A stretch of 64,000 nucleotides of DNA from Betaproteobacteria bacterium (GTDB taxonomy: Bacteria; Pseudomonadota; Gammaproteobacteria; Burkholderiales; Rhodocyclaceae): assembly GCA_016705475.1 (NCBI GenBank), contig JADIYD010000004.1:1-64000 (forward strand), given 5' to 3'. The position numbers and the translations under genes are program-made. This document shows, one piece after another, positions 53,402-61,642 of the stretch. Within the stretch, counting starts at the first letter, position 1. The number at the start of each line of letters is the position of its first letter. Under the pieces are notes generated by a model. The model ran no database searches and was not told where the DNA came from. It was given only the letters and a program-made list of their open reading frames with translations.

Positions 53402-53498
53402 CCCGCAGAGATATCACTTAAGAAAACCGGACTTCTGTCCAACTGCGCGGGGCCACCTCTTGTCGAATTAACGTGAGCCAGTCTAGAAGGAGAATGTA

Positions 53499-54434
53499 AT
53501 GAGTACGCTGTTACCCGCTTCGATCAAGACCATCGTTATCGCCACTGATTTGTCGCAATCGGCGGATGCTGCCGCCGAGCAGGCTGCGGCTTTGGCCAGG
53601 CGTTGTGGTGCAAGCCTGTGGATGCTGCATGTTTTCAACGACGGGATTTGGGCGTCCGTCAAGGGCATCTACGATGCCGAGCGCTGGTCTGACAACGAGC
53701 CGGTACTTTCGGCACGCAATCGCTTGTCGCAGCAAGTGCGTGATATTGCCGACCGCTATGGCGTTTGCGTCACGGGCGAGACGCGGACGGGGCACCCAGC
53801 GACAGAGATAGCGCATTTCATAGATGAATGCGGCGCCGATCTGGTTGTTGTTGGAAAGCACGGCGAAAACTCTGGTGATACTTTTTTAGGTGGCACAGCA
53901 CTCAAAGTGCTGAAGCAATCGAACGTCCCAGTGTTACTCACGCATCGCAATACTGCCAACGACTATTCCAAAGTGCTTATCGCAACTGATTTTTCGAAAT
54001 GTGACTTCAAGGCAGCCAGGTATGCATTTGGATTATTTCCAACGTCATCGCACTATGTGCTGCATACGTATTACATTGCTTTCGAAGGATGCATGCGCAT
54101 TGCTGGCGCCTCTGATCGTGCAATCGAACGCTATAACGACAATGAACTGCAAAACTCCGAAGAGAAAATGGCCAGAATGCGCGCTACGCTTGCGGTGGAC
54201 AAATCGCTGCAAGTTGAGTGGATGAGTATATGCGGGTATCCGGGGCGCGAAGTGATAAGGCAGTCGGAAAAGCTTGGTGTCGATTTGATCGTCATTGGAA
54301 AACGTGGTGTCGTGACACTGGAGGATCATCTGCTCGGCAGTGTTACGCAAAACGTTCTTTATCACACGGATAAGAATGTCCTGCTTGTGCCCGATAACCT
54401 TCCTGAAGATATTCGTGGTTTGCGCGAGTCATAA
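53499..54434 (+). CDS. Tandem-domain universal stress protein
   Basis: 311 residues with two Usp folds: residues 8-150 (IKTIVIATDLSQSADAAAEQ, ADLVVVGKHGENSGDTFLGG) and 158-300 (SKVLIATDFSKCDFKAARYA, VDLIVIGKRGVVTLEDHLLG, then SVTQNVLYHTDKNVLLVPD). Each half keeps the G-x2-G-x9-G(S/T) nucleotide loop. GAAGGAGAATGTA precedes ATG 53499. It stands alone just after the IS3 element and converges with the CBS-domain gene. Such proteins often respond to oxygen limitation. Confidence 0.85.
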   Translation: MSTLLPASIKTIVIATDLSQSADAAAEQAAALARRCGASLWMLHVFNDGIWASVKGIYDAERWSDNEPVLSARNRLSQQVRDIADRYGVCVTGETRTGHPATEIAHFIDECGADLVVVGKHGENSGDTFLGGTALKVLKQSNVPVLLTHRNTANDYSKVLIATDFSKCDFKAARYAFGLFPTSSHYVLHTYYIAFEGCMRIAGASDRAIERYNDNELQNSEEKMARMRATLAVDKSLQVEWMSICGYPGREVIRQSEKLGVDLIVIGKRGVVTLEDHLLGSVTQNVLYHTDKNVLLVPDNLPEDIRGLRES

Positions 54435-54474
54435 CGCTTGAATAAAGTGCGGCCAGTCCAGGATTCCTTCATGT

Positions 54475-55098
54475 TCATCGCCATAGGCTGATTGGCGGAT
54501 CAGTGACGACGGCTTGCAGGATGTCACTACGCGATATGAAACCCACCAAGTTTGAATTTTGATCGATGATTGGAACACCAGCGACCCCGTGAGTAAGCAT
54601 CACGGCGGCAATTCGACGAATGTCGGTTACGGCAGCGGCAGCTATGACGGGTGAGGTCATTACGTCGCGCACCTGGCGGCTCAATGACTCGACAACCCGG
54701 CCCGAATCGATATTGATACCGGTTAACAGATCCCGTTCGCTGACGATGCCGACCAACCTTGATCTATCGTCCATAACCGGGGCCTGATGGATGCGATTTT
54801 TGCTCAATACCTGCCAGGCGTATGCAAGGGAATCGCCGTCAGAAAGGGTCATGACTGCACGTTGCATGATATGGCCAGCGTGATAGAGAGGCCCACGCTC
54901 TATGTCTTGGGGAAGCATCCTGCGGTAGGCGGTTACAGCAGCCTGTTGTGATAGAGTACTCTTGAGTTCGAGGGCCAAGGCACCATCGTCGCGTGCAATC
55001 TTTGGTGTCGATTGAATCCTATCAAGGGCATGAACGCGGTTCATTTCCTCCAGCGTTCCACTGAAGGTCACACCTGTCACTCCATAGACGGTGAACAT
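54475..55098 (-). CDS. CBS-domain pair protein
   Basis: 207 residues. N-terminal 70 residues without known fold, then two CBS motifs: HIMQRAVMTLSDGDSLAYAW with HQAPVMDDRSRLVGIVSERD, and DVMTSPVIAAAAVTDIRRIA with GVPIIDQNSNLVGFISRSDI. CBS pairs bind adenosine ligands and regulate partners. The N-terminal ELKSTLSQQAAVTAYRRM part may serve contact with a partner. Single minus-strand gene; no operon partner. Confidence 0.82.
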   Translation of the reverse strand: MFTVYGVTGVTFSGTLEEMNRVHALDRIQSTPKIARDDGALALELKSTLSQQAAVTAYRRMLPQDIERGPLYHAGHIMQRAVMTLSDGDSLAYAWQVLSKNRIHQAPVMDDRSRLVGIVSERDLLTGINIDSGRVVESLSRQVRDVMTSPVIAAAAVTDIRRIAAVMLTHGVAGVPIIDQNSNLVGFISRSDILQAVVTDPPISLWR

Positions 55099-55305
55099 GA
55101 TCTTTCATCCTCGTCGACTGCCTAAGAAAGGTCCGGATGTTTGCCTTTTACGCAGATCACCGGGACATTCGCCATGACTTGAATTGCATCGAAATATGAC
55201 AAATCCGATAATTTTCAGTATGGCTCAGGTAACAACTGGATTTCTAGTTTTTCCCTCCTTGCCAGTCTTGGTTGGGCTGTTCTTCAAGCGCTAGCTTATC
55301 GAGGT

Positions 55306-56568
55306 TCAGGGATTTCTTCCTTTTTCCGGTAAAGCAATAGCTCGGTCAATCGCCTTCCAGATTTGCTCAAGCAATGCCAGCGTTTCTGGTGTATTTCCTC
55401 CGGGACGAGTCGCATAAAAGGCAATCACCAAGCGTTTGTCAAAGTCAATATACAAGCTTGTCCCATGCGCACCGATCAGGGCAACCCGATTTGGCGACCC
55501 ACCAAGATGCACAAAACCGTAGCGCTGCTCACTGCCCTTGGCCAGCCCGTTAAATTCCGACGAGCGCATACCCGATGAGGCGACCAGGGTTTCAATGAAC
55601 CAACCCGGAATCTTGGCGCGGCTGCGACCGCCACGAGCTTCGACAAGAAGCTGCCCCAACTTGGCAAAATCGCGCAAAGACAAGCCCAGCCCGGACGCCA
55701 TTTCGATTCCTTGTGAGTCGCTTAACCAAATTACGGCATGCTCAGGGCGAGCGCGGCTTAATAGTTGTTCGCAAAACAGTCGGGAGAGTGGCATGGCGTT
55801 GCTCTCCGCCAATGTCCAGGCTAACAAGTCATCATCCGGCGAGGCACCAAATACTGGCGTCTTTTGCTCTGTCAATGGCTTGTCCCAGCGCCCAGACTGA
55901 GAGAGCCAAGTGCGGAGGCCGTTACCTGTCTGACTTGTCGTCCAGCCACCGGCCAGATGCCAAGCGTCAAGCTCCTCGGGAGTCCAGGCGTTACGTTCCT
56001 CATTTTCCAACAGACGCTGAATCGACATTTTGCGCAAACCGGTTGAAGCAGCCAGGTTGGGAAGGTAGCGAATGACGGCTTTGTCGGCCGCTAGTTTGCC
56101 CTGACTGACACTCATCGCCCCAAGCAGGTTGAGCAAAGGACGAGTGGCGTCCAGCAAGAGTCGTGGTTTGTCCGGCGTCAGCCCGTTGCGATAGCGTTCC
56201 GTTACGATGCGGCCATTTCGCAAGACGATGAGTCCGTCGGCATAGAGACGACTGTCGAGCAAAAATGCGAGGTCGCGCCGGCTGCCGTCGAGCGGATCGA
56301 CAACCTGGAAATCGTCGACCGGGCGTGGCTTCGCAGCATCAGCCTGAGCATTGCCAGCCGGGGCCTGCCGCCAGGCAGGCATGAATACTTCACCGGCCTG
56401 TAAAGTCAGGCGCTGGTTTTCAATGGCCAGCCAGTTGCTCTTGTCGATCCAGGGGCCCAGTTTTTGTGGGCCGACCGGCACCTGCTCAAATTGGCAGGTC
56501 GAGTTCGCCGCCCATGTGCCCGAGGCGATGAACAGTAACAACAAGGCTGCAGGCAACCGGCGGATCAT
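55306..56568 (-). CDS. Serine-hydrolase (beta-lactamase-like) protein with degenerate active site
   Basis: 420 residues with a signal peptide (AALLLLFIASGTWAANS). The fold follows class C beta-lactamase/esterase relatives: GLIVLRNGRIVTERYRNGLT, then LLLDATRPLLNLLGAMSVSQ, AVIRYLPNL and GFVHLGGSPNRVALIGAHGT. In active members the stretch corresponding to LLDATRP reads F(S)xTK(S). Here Ser and Lys of SxxK appear as Asp and Arg, so hydrolase chemistry is unlikely. It may be a binding or scaffold protein in the periplasm. It is the last gene of the antiporter/gamma-glutamyl operon, 18 bases after ybdK. Confidence 0.72.
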   Translation of the reverse strand: MIRRLPAALLLLFIASGTWAANSTCQFEQVPVGPQKLGPWIDKSNWLAIENQRLTLQAGEVFMPAWRQAPAGNAQADAAKPRPVDDFQVVDPLDGSRRDLAFLLDSRLYADGLIVLRNGRIVTERYRNGLTPDKPRLLLDATRPLLNLLGAMSVSQGKLAADKAVIRYLPNLAASTGLRKMSIQRLLENEERNAWTPEELDAWHLAGGWTTSQTGNGLRTWLSQSGRWDKPLTEQKTPVFGASPDDDLLAWTLAESNAMPLSRLFCEQLLSRARPEHAVIWLSDSQGIEMASGLGLSLRDFAKLGQLLVEARGGRSRAKIPGWFIETLVASSGMRSSEFNGLAKGSEQRYGFVHLGGSPNRVALIGAHGTSLYIDFDKRLVIAFYATRPGGNTPETLALLEQIWKAIDRAIALPEKGRNP

Positions 56569-56585
56569 TTTGTTTTCTCCTGAAA

Positions 56586-57719
56586 TTAATTGTTTTTGCC
56601 CATCAGCCGTTCGCTGGCTTCGCGCACCACATCGTTCAAGTTGCCATGCTGCTTTTCTCTGGCCCGCAGCCAGGCGGCATCACCCGTACTCTCGGCGACC
56701 ATCAGCTTGAGCGGAGTCAGCCAGTGGGCGCAGTCCAGCTCTCTGGCGTCGTCAGAAACGGCTTCCAGCAAGTCGGTCAGCGTCTGCTTCAAAGGCATCT
56801 GGCATAGGTTGACCGGATCGGAAATCATCGCATCGAGGCCATAGCGGCACGCCTGGAATTTGTTGTAACGGGCAACGTGGGCCTGTTTGGCGGTATGCAG
56901 CGGCGGACGGGTGCGCAACAGCCAACGCGCCAGGGATTGGGCCAGGGCAGCCAGCGAGGTCGCTTGCTCGATGGTCAGCGGCGTATCGCAGACGCGTATT
57001 TCAACGGTGCCGAATTCCGGTTTCGGCCGGACATCCCAATACAGATCCTTGATGCCCTGGGCGATGCCACAGGCTTGCAGGAAGGCGAAGTGTTCGGTGA
57101 ATTCCTGCCAACTACCCAGCGGCGGGCACTGTCCGCTCAGCGGAAAGGCCGAAACAGCATTGAGCCTGGCCGACTGGTAGAAGCTGTCCACGCCGTCGAC
57201 AAAGGGGGAGGATGCGGACAGGGCGATGAAGGCCGGCACATGAACACCGAGCGCCTGGGTCAGCCAGATGGCCTCATCGGCCGAGGTGCAGCCGACATGG
57301 ACGTGCTGGCCGAAAACGGTGAATTGCTTGGCGAGATAACCATAGCGCTGGTAGAGGTCATTGAAGCGGTCGCCGGGGCAGATGCGCCGTTCGGGCCAAT
57401 GATGGAAAGGGTGTGTACCGCCACCGCAGACGCCGATGTTGTTGCGCTCGCAATGCAGGCGCAGGGTGTCGCGCAGGCCGCCGAGGTCGGCGGCAATGCC
57501 GTCGACGGTAGCCTGCGGCTGGGTGCTGATTTCGATCATGCTTTCGGTGATTTCCAGCTTGATCTCGCCGAAACGTTCGTCGTAATCGAGGCTGCCGAGC
57601 AGATCGGTGGCGCCTCGCGTCAGATCGAAATCCCGCTTCGAGACCAGTTGCAGTTCAAGTTCGACACCGAGGGAAAAAGCGGCGCTGTCCTTGAAGTCGC
57701 CCAATGCTTTGGTCGTCAT
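56586..57719 (-). CDS. YbdK-type carboxylate-amine ligase (gamma-glutamylcysteine ligase family 2)
   Basis: 377 residues from ATG 57719, with GGAGG upstream; the start overlaps the antiporter stop (ATGA). Family hallmarks: FSLGVELELQLV, EITESMIEISTQPQ, GGGTHPFHHW, FTVFGQHVHVGC, KPEFGTVEIRVCDTPLTIE. The E..E and HVHVG positions are those that bind metals and the acidic substrate. YbdK joins glutamate to an amine, with weak GshA activity in E. coli. Its coupling with a KefB-type antiporter suggests the product may gate the transporter. Confidence 0.9.
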   Translation of the reverse strand: MTTKALGDFKDSAAFSLGVELELQLVSKRDFDLTRGATDLLGSLDYDERFGEIKLEITESMIEISTQPQATVDGIAADLGGLRDTLRLHCERNNIGVCGGGTHPFHHWPERRICPGDRFNDLYQRYGYLAKQFTVFGQHVHVGCTSADEAIWLTQALGVHVPAFIALSASSPFVDGVDSFYQSARLNAVSAFPLSGQCPPLGSWQEFTEHFAFLQACGIAQGIKDLYWDVRPKPEFGTVEIRVCDTPLTIEQATSLAALAQSLARWLLRTRPPLHTAKQAHVARYNKFQACRYGLDAMISDPVNLCQMPLKQTLTDLLEAVSDDARELDCAHWLTPLKLMVAESTGDAAWLRAREKQHGNLNDVVREASERLMGKNN

Positions 57720-58990
57720 GCGATACCTCCTCGATTGCGCTCGCCGCTTTCGCATTCGCCCGATCTGTGCAGTGCCAGTCGGCACAGGGCGGGGCCGACA
57801 AGTTCCATCATGGCGGCGGCGAACAGGGGCAAGGTCAGGGCCGAACGCCCGACTTCCGGGTACAGACTGGCGATTTCATAGGCCATGAATACCGCCGTGG
57901 CCGACAGTGGCTGGATACCCATGCCAACCAGCAGGCGTTTGGGCAAGGGCAGGTTGCCGCCCGACCAGGCCATCGCCCCGGCTTTGGCTGCCGCGCGCAC
58001 CAGCAGCAGGCCGAGCGCCTGTACGCCGGCCAGCCAGGTGAACTCCTGCCAGGGCAGGGATGCGCCGACGATGACAAAAAGCACGATGGCGAGTAGCCAA
58101 TGCCCTTCGGGCAACGCGGTGTAACGCAAGGTTTGTTGCTGGTCACGCGAAGCGAGCAGAACGCCCATCAGGAAGAGCGTCAAAAAGACCGGGACGGCGA
58201 GCATGCGCGCGATGCCGACGGCCAGCAGGGCGCAGGCGATCAGTACAAAAACCTGGGCCAGCGAGCCTTTCGGCAAGGTTTTGGCAATGCGCAGCGCCAG
58301 CCAGGTACCCATGCCACCGACCAGCAAAGCGCCGACGACTACCCACAGCGGATGGACAAGGGCATTCAGCCAGTCTTCGCTCAGTTCGGCGTGAACGATG
58401 CCGAGCACGATGGCGAAGGCGACAAAGGAAGCGGCAGAACTGATCGCCGTATGCAGGATGATGCGTTCGGTAACCTGGCCTTGGGCCCTGGCTTCCTCGA
58501 TGGTCAGCAAGACCACGGCCGGGGCCGAGGCCATGGTCACGGCGGCCGTGGCGGCGGCCCAGGCGGGCGTCAGACCGACCAGCCAGAGGGCAAAAATGAA
58601 AATCAGGGCAAACGACAGCGTGATGTCAGCCAGGGTGCTGCGCAACAGTTCCGGATTGCGGCGCAGCCAGCTCAGGTCAAGACGCCGGCCGACTTCCATC
58701 ATCAACAGACCGAGTGCCGCGTCGGCAATCGGTCGCGCCTGCGCCAGGGCCTCGATGCTGATCCAGCCCAGCGCTGATGGGCCGAACACGATGCCGGCCA
58801 GCACGTAGCCGGTGACCTTGGGCCACCGGGCGTGGGCGTGCAGCCATTCGCCGAGGAGCAGGCCGACGACCAGCAACAGGCTGAACAGGGCGAGCGAATC
58901 AATGGTCTCGGGAAAGGGCGGCAGGAAAAACAGGCGTTCGAGCAGGCTTTCCCAAATAGCGCGCAATGGCGAAGTGATCGTTTCGATCAT
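57716..58990 (-). CDS. KefB/KefC-type cation:proton antiporter (CPA2)
   Basis: 424 residues with 12-13 membrane helices and no RCK/TrkA tail. N-terminal half LLVVGLLLGEWLHAHARWPK, VTGYVLAGIVFGPSALGWIS, MMEVGRRLDLSWL; core AAVTMASAPAVVLLTIEEAR and LIACALLAVGIARMLAVPVF. KefB/C are K+ efflux systems gated by glutathione derivatives, but those have a regulatory domain that is missing here. It overlaps the ybdK start. Could bring cytoplasmic pH down or K+ out under electrophile stress. Confidence 0.85.
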   Translation of the reverse strand: MIETITSPLRAIWESLLERLFFLPPFPETIDSLALFSLLLVVGLLLGEWLHAHARWPKVTGYVLAGIVFGPSALGWISIEALAQARPIADAALGLLMMEVGRRLDLSWLRRNPELLRSTLADITLSFALIFIFALWLVGLTPAWAAATAAVTMASAPAVVLLTIEEARAQGQVTERIILHTAISSAASFVAFAIVLGIVHAELSEDWLNALVHPLWVVVGALLVGGMGTWLALRIAKTLPKGSLAQVFVLIACALLAVGIARMLAVPVFLTLFLMGVLLASRDQQQTLRYTALPEGHWLLAIVLFVIVGASLPWQEFTWLAGVQALGLLLVRAAAKAGAMAWSGGNLPLPKRLLVGMGIQPLSATAVFMAYEIASLYPEVGRSALTLPLFAAAMMELVGPALCRLALHRSGECESGERNRGGIA

Positions 58991-59033
58991 GCCTGGCCCC
59001 TTGCTACGGTCAACGGCAAAAAGCCGTCAAAAA

Positions 59034-59816
59034 TCACCAACGCCGACCTCGCGCTGCACTCAGGAATTCATCGAGGATCGGATTGCAGTTCAGCAAATCC
59101 GGGGCGCCTGGCGGGTGAAATTCGGGGTGCCACTGGAGACCCAGCACATAGGGTTTGCCTTCAAGACGGATTGCTTCGATCAGGCCATCTTCCGCGCTGC
59201 GCGCCTCGACGCGCAGCCCCTTGCCCGGGGCCTTGATGGCCTGGTGATGAATCGAAATCACCTTGCTGCTGCCCGGTTCGGGATACAGCTTGGCCAGGCC
59301 GCTGCCGGCTTCCCAGATGATGTTGTGGGCGTGCTTGTCGTAGTCCTCGTTTACATGGATTTGCGGCGCTTCGTACTGTGTGGCGATGTCCTGGTACAAG
59401 GTGCCTCCCAGAGCGACATTGATCAACTGGGCCCCCCGGCAAATGCCGAGCACTGGCCGGCCGGCTTCCATGAATTCGTGGAGCAATTCCATTTCATAGG
59501 CATCGCGCAGGCGGTCGCCTGCCCACTCGGCTTGCAGCGGTTGTTCGCCGTAGCATTGCGGGCTGATATCGGCGCCGCCCTGCAGGACCAGCCCGTCGAG
59601 GTATTGCGGATAGTCCGAGAGGCGGATGCTGCTCCGGTGCACGATGCCGTCGCCACTGACCGAGGGGATCATGAAAACCATCACCTCGCGTGACATCACC
59701 CAATGCGCCACCGACTGTTCAAGGTATTGCAGGGACTTCGATTGGAGCCCGGTGGCCCCGGGCAGCGGATGGTAGATCCGGGCCGAAAGTCCGATACGCA
59801 AAGGGCGTCTGCTCAT
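59034..59816 (-). CDS. Class I glutamine-amidotransferase-like gamma-glutamyl hydrolase (PuuD-type)
   Basis: 260 residues from ATG 59816 (GGAGG upstream); overlaps the antiporter stop (ATGA). Core: LDGLVLQGGADISPQCYGEQ, catalytic Cys in RPVLGICRGAQLINVALGG, GTLYQDI, HHQAIKAPGKGL and the His/Glu pair in LGLQWHPEFHPP. This is the gamma-glutamyl-gamma-aminobutyrate hydrolase family (PuuD), which removes glutamate from gamma-glutamyl amides. With YbdK in the same operon it forms a synthesis/hydrolysis pair. Confidence 0.88.
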   Translation of the reverse strand: MSRRPLRIGLSARIYHPLPGATGLQSKSLQYLEQSVAHWVMSREVMVFMIPSVSGDGIVHRSSIRLSDYPQYLDGLVLQGGADISPQCYGEQPLQAEWAGDRLRDAYEMELLHEFMEAGRPVLGICRGAQLINVALGGTLYQDIATQYEAPQIHVNEDYDKHAHNIIWEAGSGLAKLYPEPGSSKVISIHHQAIKAPGKGLRVEARSAEDGLIEAIRLEGKPYVLGLQWHPEFHPPGAPDLLNCNPILDEFLSAARGRRW

Positions 59817-61030
59817 GATGTGCCTCCATGGTTCTCTGCTGGTACTTCGTTTTTGACAGAGGGGCGAAGTCGAGTTGCTTCGCCAAATCCCTTGATTGCT
59901 GTTTGAGTCGCCAGCGGTCCAAATAATTGCATCAGCAGGATTGTTGCCATCAGCATGCCAACCAGTTTCGCATCCATACCGCTGTATAGCATCTGGGTGT
60001 TGACCAGAAGAACCAGCGCAATGCTCGACATCGGTTGCAGTCCGATACTGAGGAAAAGGCTCTCGCGGGCGCTCAGGCCAATACTTTTGCGTGACATCAG
60101 TATGGCCAGGAATTGCCCGACCAGTCTTGCAGTTGCAATCAAAATCGCCTCCAGCCAATAGTCACGGAGGTATGCAATGTCGAGCGCAGCGCCGGCAAGC
60201 ACAAAAGTAATGACCAGGAACACGCGGGCGTCACTGGCAATTCGAATGGCAATCACCTTACGCTCACGGTCGATCGTACTAACCAGAATGCCAAAGATCA
60301 GCATGGGCAGAAATACGGAAACGCCTAAATATACCGCAGTACCTACGCCTAGCACGATAGTGCCCAGAATCAGAAGGTGCTGGTGCTCAACTTGTCGTTC
60401 CAGCCTCTCGGCTCCAAGCAGGACTAATCCGGCACAAGCGCCACCTAGAACAATTGAGCCGACAATGCTTCCCAATGCACTACTGACTCGGGCGAAGCCA
60501 CTCATCGGCTCGCTATCGATCAGGAACGGGACGAGCAACACTACCGCAGCAAATGCAACGGCGCCGTTGATTGCCACCATTGTGTAAAGCAAGCCGGTAC
60601 GCTCCCCTTTGGCGCCAACGTCACTGCAGGTGGCAATGGTGATAGCTGGCGAAGTGGCGACACAAAGGGCTGCCGCAAATAACGCAGAGCCAGTTGAAAA
60701 GCCCCAATAGCGAAACAAGCTCAATACCAGGAAGCCTGCCATTAAGGAAAGGGCACAACCTGCCAACAAACGATTGCGACCATTCTCCAAGTTGCTGCGC
60801 GGAACCAGGTAGCCCAGTTCGAACAGAATCAGTCCAAGCGCCAGATCAATGAAAAGCTGTGCCGACTCAATGTGCAAAAGCGTTACCCAGTTCAGTCCGC
60901 TCTGACCAACCAGCAGTCCGAACAGTACATAACCAGTCGTTCGGGGCAAGGCGAAAATTCTTCTCGACACTTCTCCCGCGGTCAATCCACCCAGCAACAC
61001 TAGACCAAAGAGTTGAATCGAGTTGAACAT
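59813..61030 (-). CDS. Second cation:proton antiporter (CPA2)
   Basis: 405 residues from ATG 61030, which abuts a hairpin/T-run. Twelve membrane helices: LFGLVLLGGLTAGEVSRRIF, TTGYVLFGLLVGQSGLNWVT, LALGLILFELGYLVPRSNLE; core ALCVATSPAITIATCSDVGA; LLILGTIVLGVGTAVYLGVS. No RCK domain. It is the first gene of the minus-strand operon, followed by the PuuD-like gene, so the operon has two antiporters, a ligase and a hydrolase. A MarR regulator is divergent. The exact start is uncertain because an upstream in-frame ATG (61084) would read through the hairpin. Confidence 0.82.
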   Translation of the reverse strand: MFNSIQLFGLVLLGGLTAGEVSRRIFALPRTTGYVLFGLLVGQSGLNWVTLLHIESAQLFIDLALGLILFELGYLVPRSNLENGRNRLLAGCALSLMAGFLVLSLFRYWGFSTGSALFAAALCVATSPAITIATCSDVGAKGERTGLLYTMVAINGAVAFAAVVLLVPFLIDSEPMSGFARVSSALGSIVGSIVLGGACAGLVLLGAERLERQVEHQHLLILGTIVLGVGTAVYLGVSVFLPMLIFGILVSTIDRERKVIAIRIASDARVFLVITFVLAGAALDIAYLRDYWLEAILIATARLVGQFLAILMSRKSIGLSARESLFLSIGLQPMSSIALVLLVNTQMLYSGMDAKLVGMLMATILLMQLFGPLATQTAIKGFGEATRLRPSVKNEVPAENHGGTS

Positions 61031-61050
61031 AAAAAAGGGGGCAAGCCCCC
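61031..61050 (-). promoter_or_regulatory. Terminator-like hairpin immediately before the antiporter start
   Basis: On the minus strand GGGGG-CTTG-CCCCC is followed by TTTTTT and directly by ATG 61030. As nothing lies upstream on this strand except the divergent promoter, it acts on the antiporter leader itself (attenuator or translation-blocking structure). Confidence 0.55.
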
Positions 61051-61112
61051 TAAAACCTTTGTCGACAAGGATTGATTGTCGCAATATTAGTCAAAACTGC
61101 ATTGATTTACAA

Positions 61113-61136
61113 TATAATCTAACCCCGCACTAGTGC
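61113..61136 (+). promoter_or_regulatory. marR promoter -10 and palindromic operator
   Basis: A consensus -10 TATAAT (61113-61118) is followed by a perfect palindrome GCACTAGTGC (61127-61136) 14 bases before ATG 61151. The palindrome overlaps the expected transcription start, so autorepression by MarR is likely; it also sits between the divergent genes. Confidence 0.55.
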
Positions 61137-61150
61137 AACCTGTCGTTTCC

Positions 61151-61642
61151 ATGAATAACATCACAACCCCTTTGGCGCTTGAGGTTCTTCAACAGTTTCG
61201 CGTGATATACGGAACCATGCGGCAATATTTCAGGGAGCTTGAGGATATCTGTGGGCTGCCCGGCTCCCAGACCTGGGTTCTTCAGGAGGTTGAGCACACA
61301 CCTGAAATCGGGATTACCGACTTGGCAGGCAGACTGGGGATTCATCAGTCCACATGCAGCATTCTTGTTGAAAAGCTGGTTGCAAAAGGTTATTTGGTTA
61401 AACAGAAAATGACCAAGGATCAGCGAAGAATAGGCTTGCGCCTGAGCGCATCGGGCAAAGAGCTTATTACAAGGTTGCCCGGCCCGGCGGAGGGCGTTCT
61501 TCCGGAAGCGCTGTCAAGCATCCCTTTGGTTAGCCTAAAAACATTGCATATCAATTTAGATGAATTGATACAGCATATGCCAGGAAAGAACGAGACCTTT
61601 GCCGCAACGCCTTTGGCGGAGATGGTTCGTGACCAAGAGTAA
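61151..61642 (+). CDS. MarR-family regulator
   Basis: 163 residues from ATG 61151; a GTG at 61133 lies inside the palindrome. wHTH core: GLPGSQTWVLQEVEHTPEIG, ITDLAGRLGIHQSTCSILVE, KLVAKGYLVKQKMTKDQRRI (wing with D.RR) and C-terminal dimer helices. Divergent from the antiporter/gamma-glutamyl operon, hence its probable repressor or activator. MarR proteins sense phenolics, oxidants or metabolites. The stop overlaps the start region of the lipoprotein gene (GTG 61629). Confidence 0.85.
   Translation: MNNITTPLALEVLQQFRVIYGTMRQYFRELEDICGLPGSQTWVLQEVEHTPEIGITDLAGRLGIHQSTCSILVEKLVAKGYLVKQKMTKDQRRIGLRLSASGKELITRLPGPAEGVLPEALSSIPLVSLKTLHINLDELIQHMPGKNETFAATPLAEMVRDQE

Larger units (their letters stand above)
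52187..53460 (+). mobile_element. IS3-family insertion sequence
   Basis: 1274 bp bounded by a 15-bp inverted repeat (AGAGGTGGCCCCGCG at 52187-52201; inverse at 53446-53460), with orfA and orfB overlapping as ATGA. A 3-bp direct repeat TGT flanks the ends (52184-52186 and 53461-53463), the target duplication expected for IS3. Both genes are unbroken, so the element looks recent and potentially active. Confidence 0.88.

Noticed and set aside
52187..53460. Programmed -1 frameshift signal for OrfAB in the IS3 element
   Set aside because: Only a short A4 run is visible near the overlap, weaker than the usual A-rich heptamer, so I mention it with the gene but do not list it as a separate site.
56877..57881. 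Open frame of 334 residues on the plus strand
   Set aside because: Antisense of the well-supported ybdK gene.
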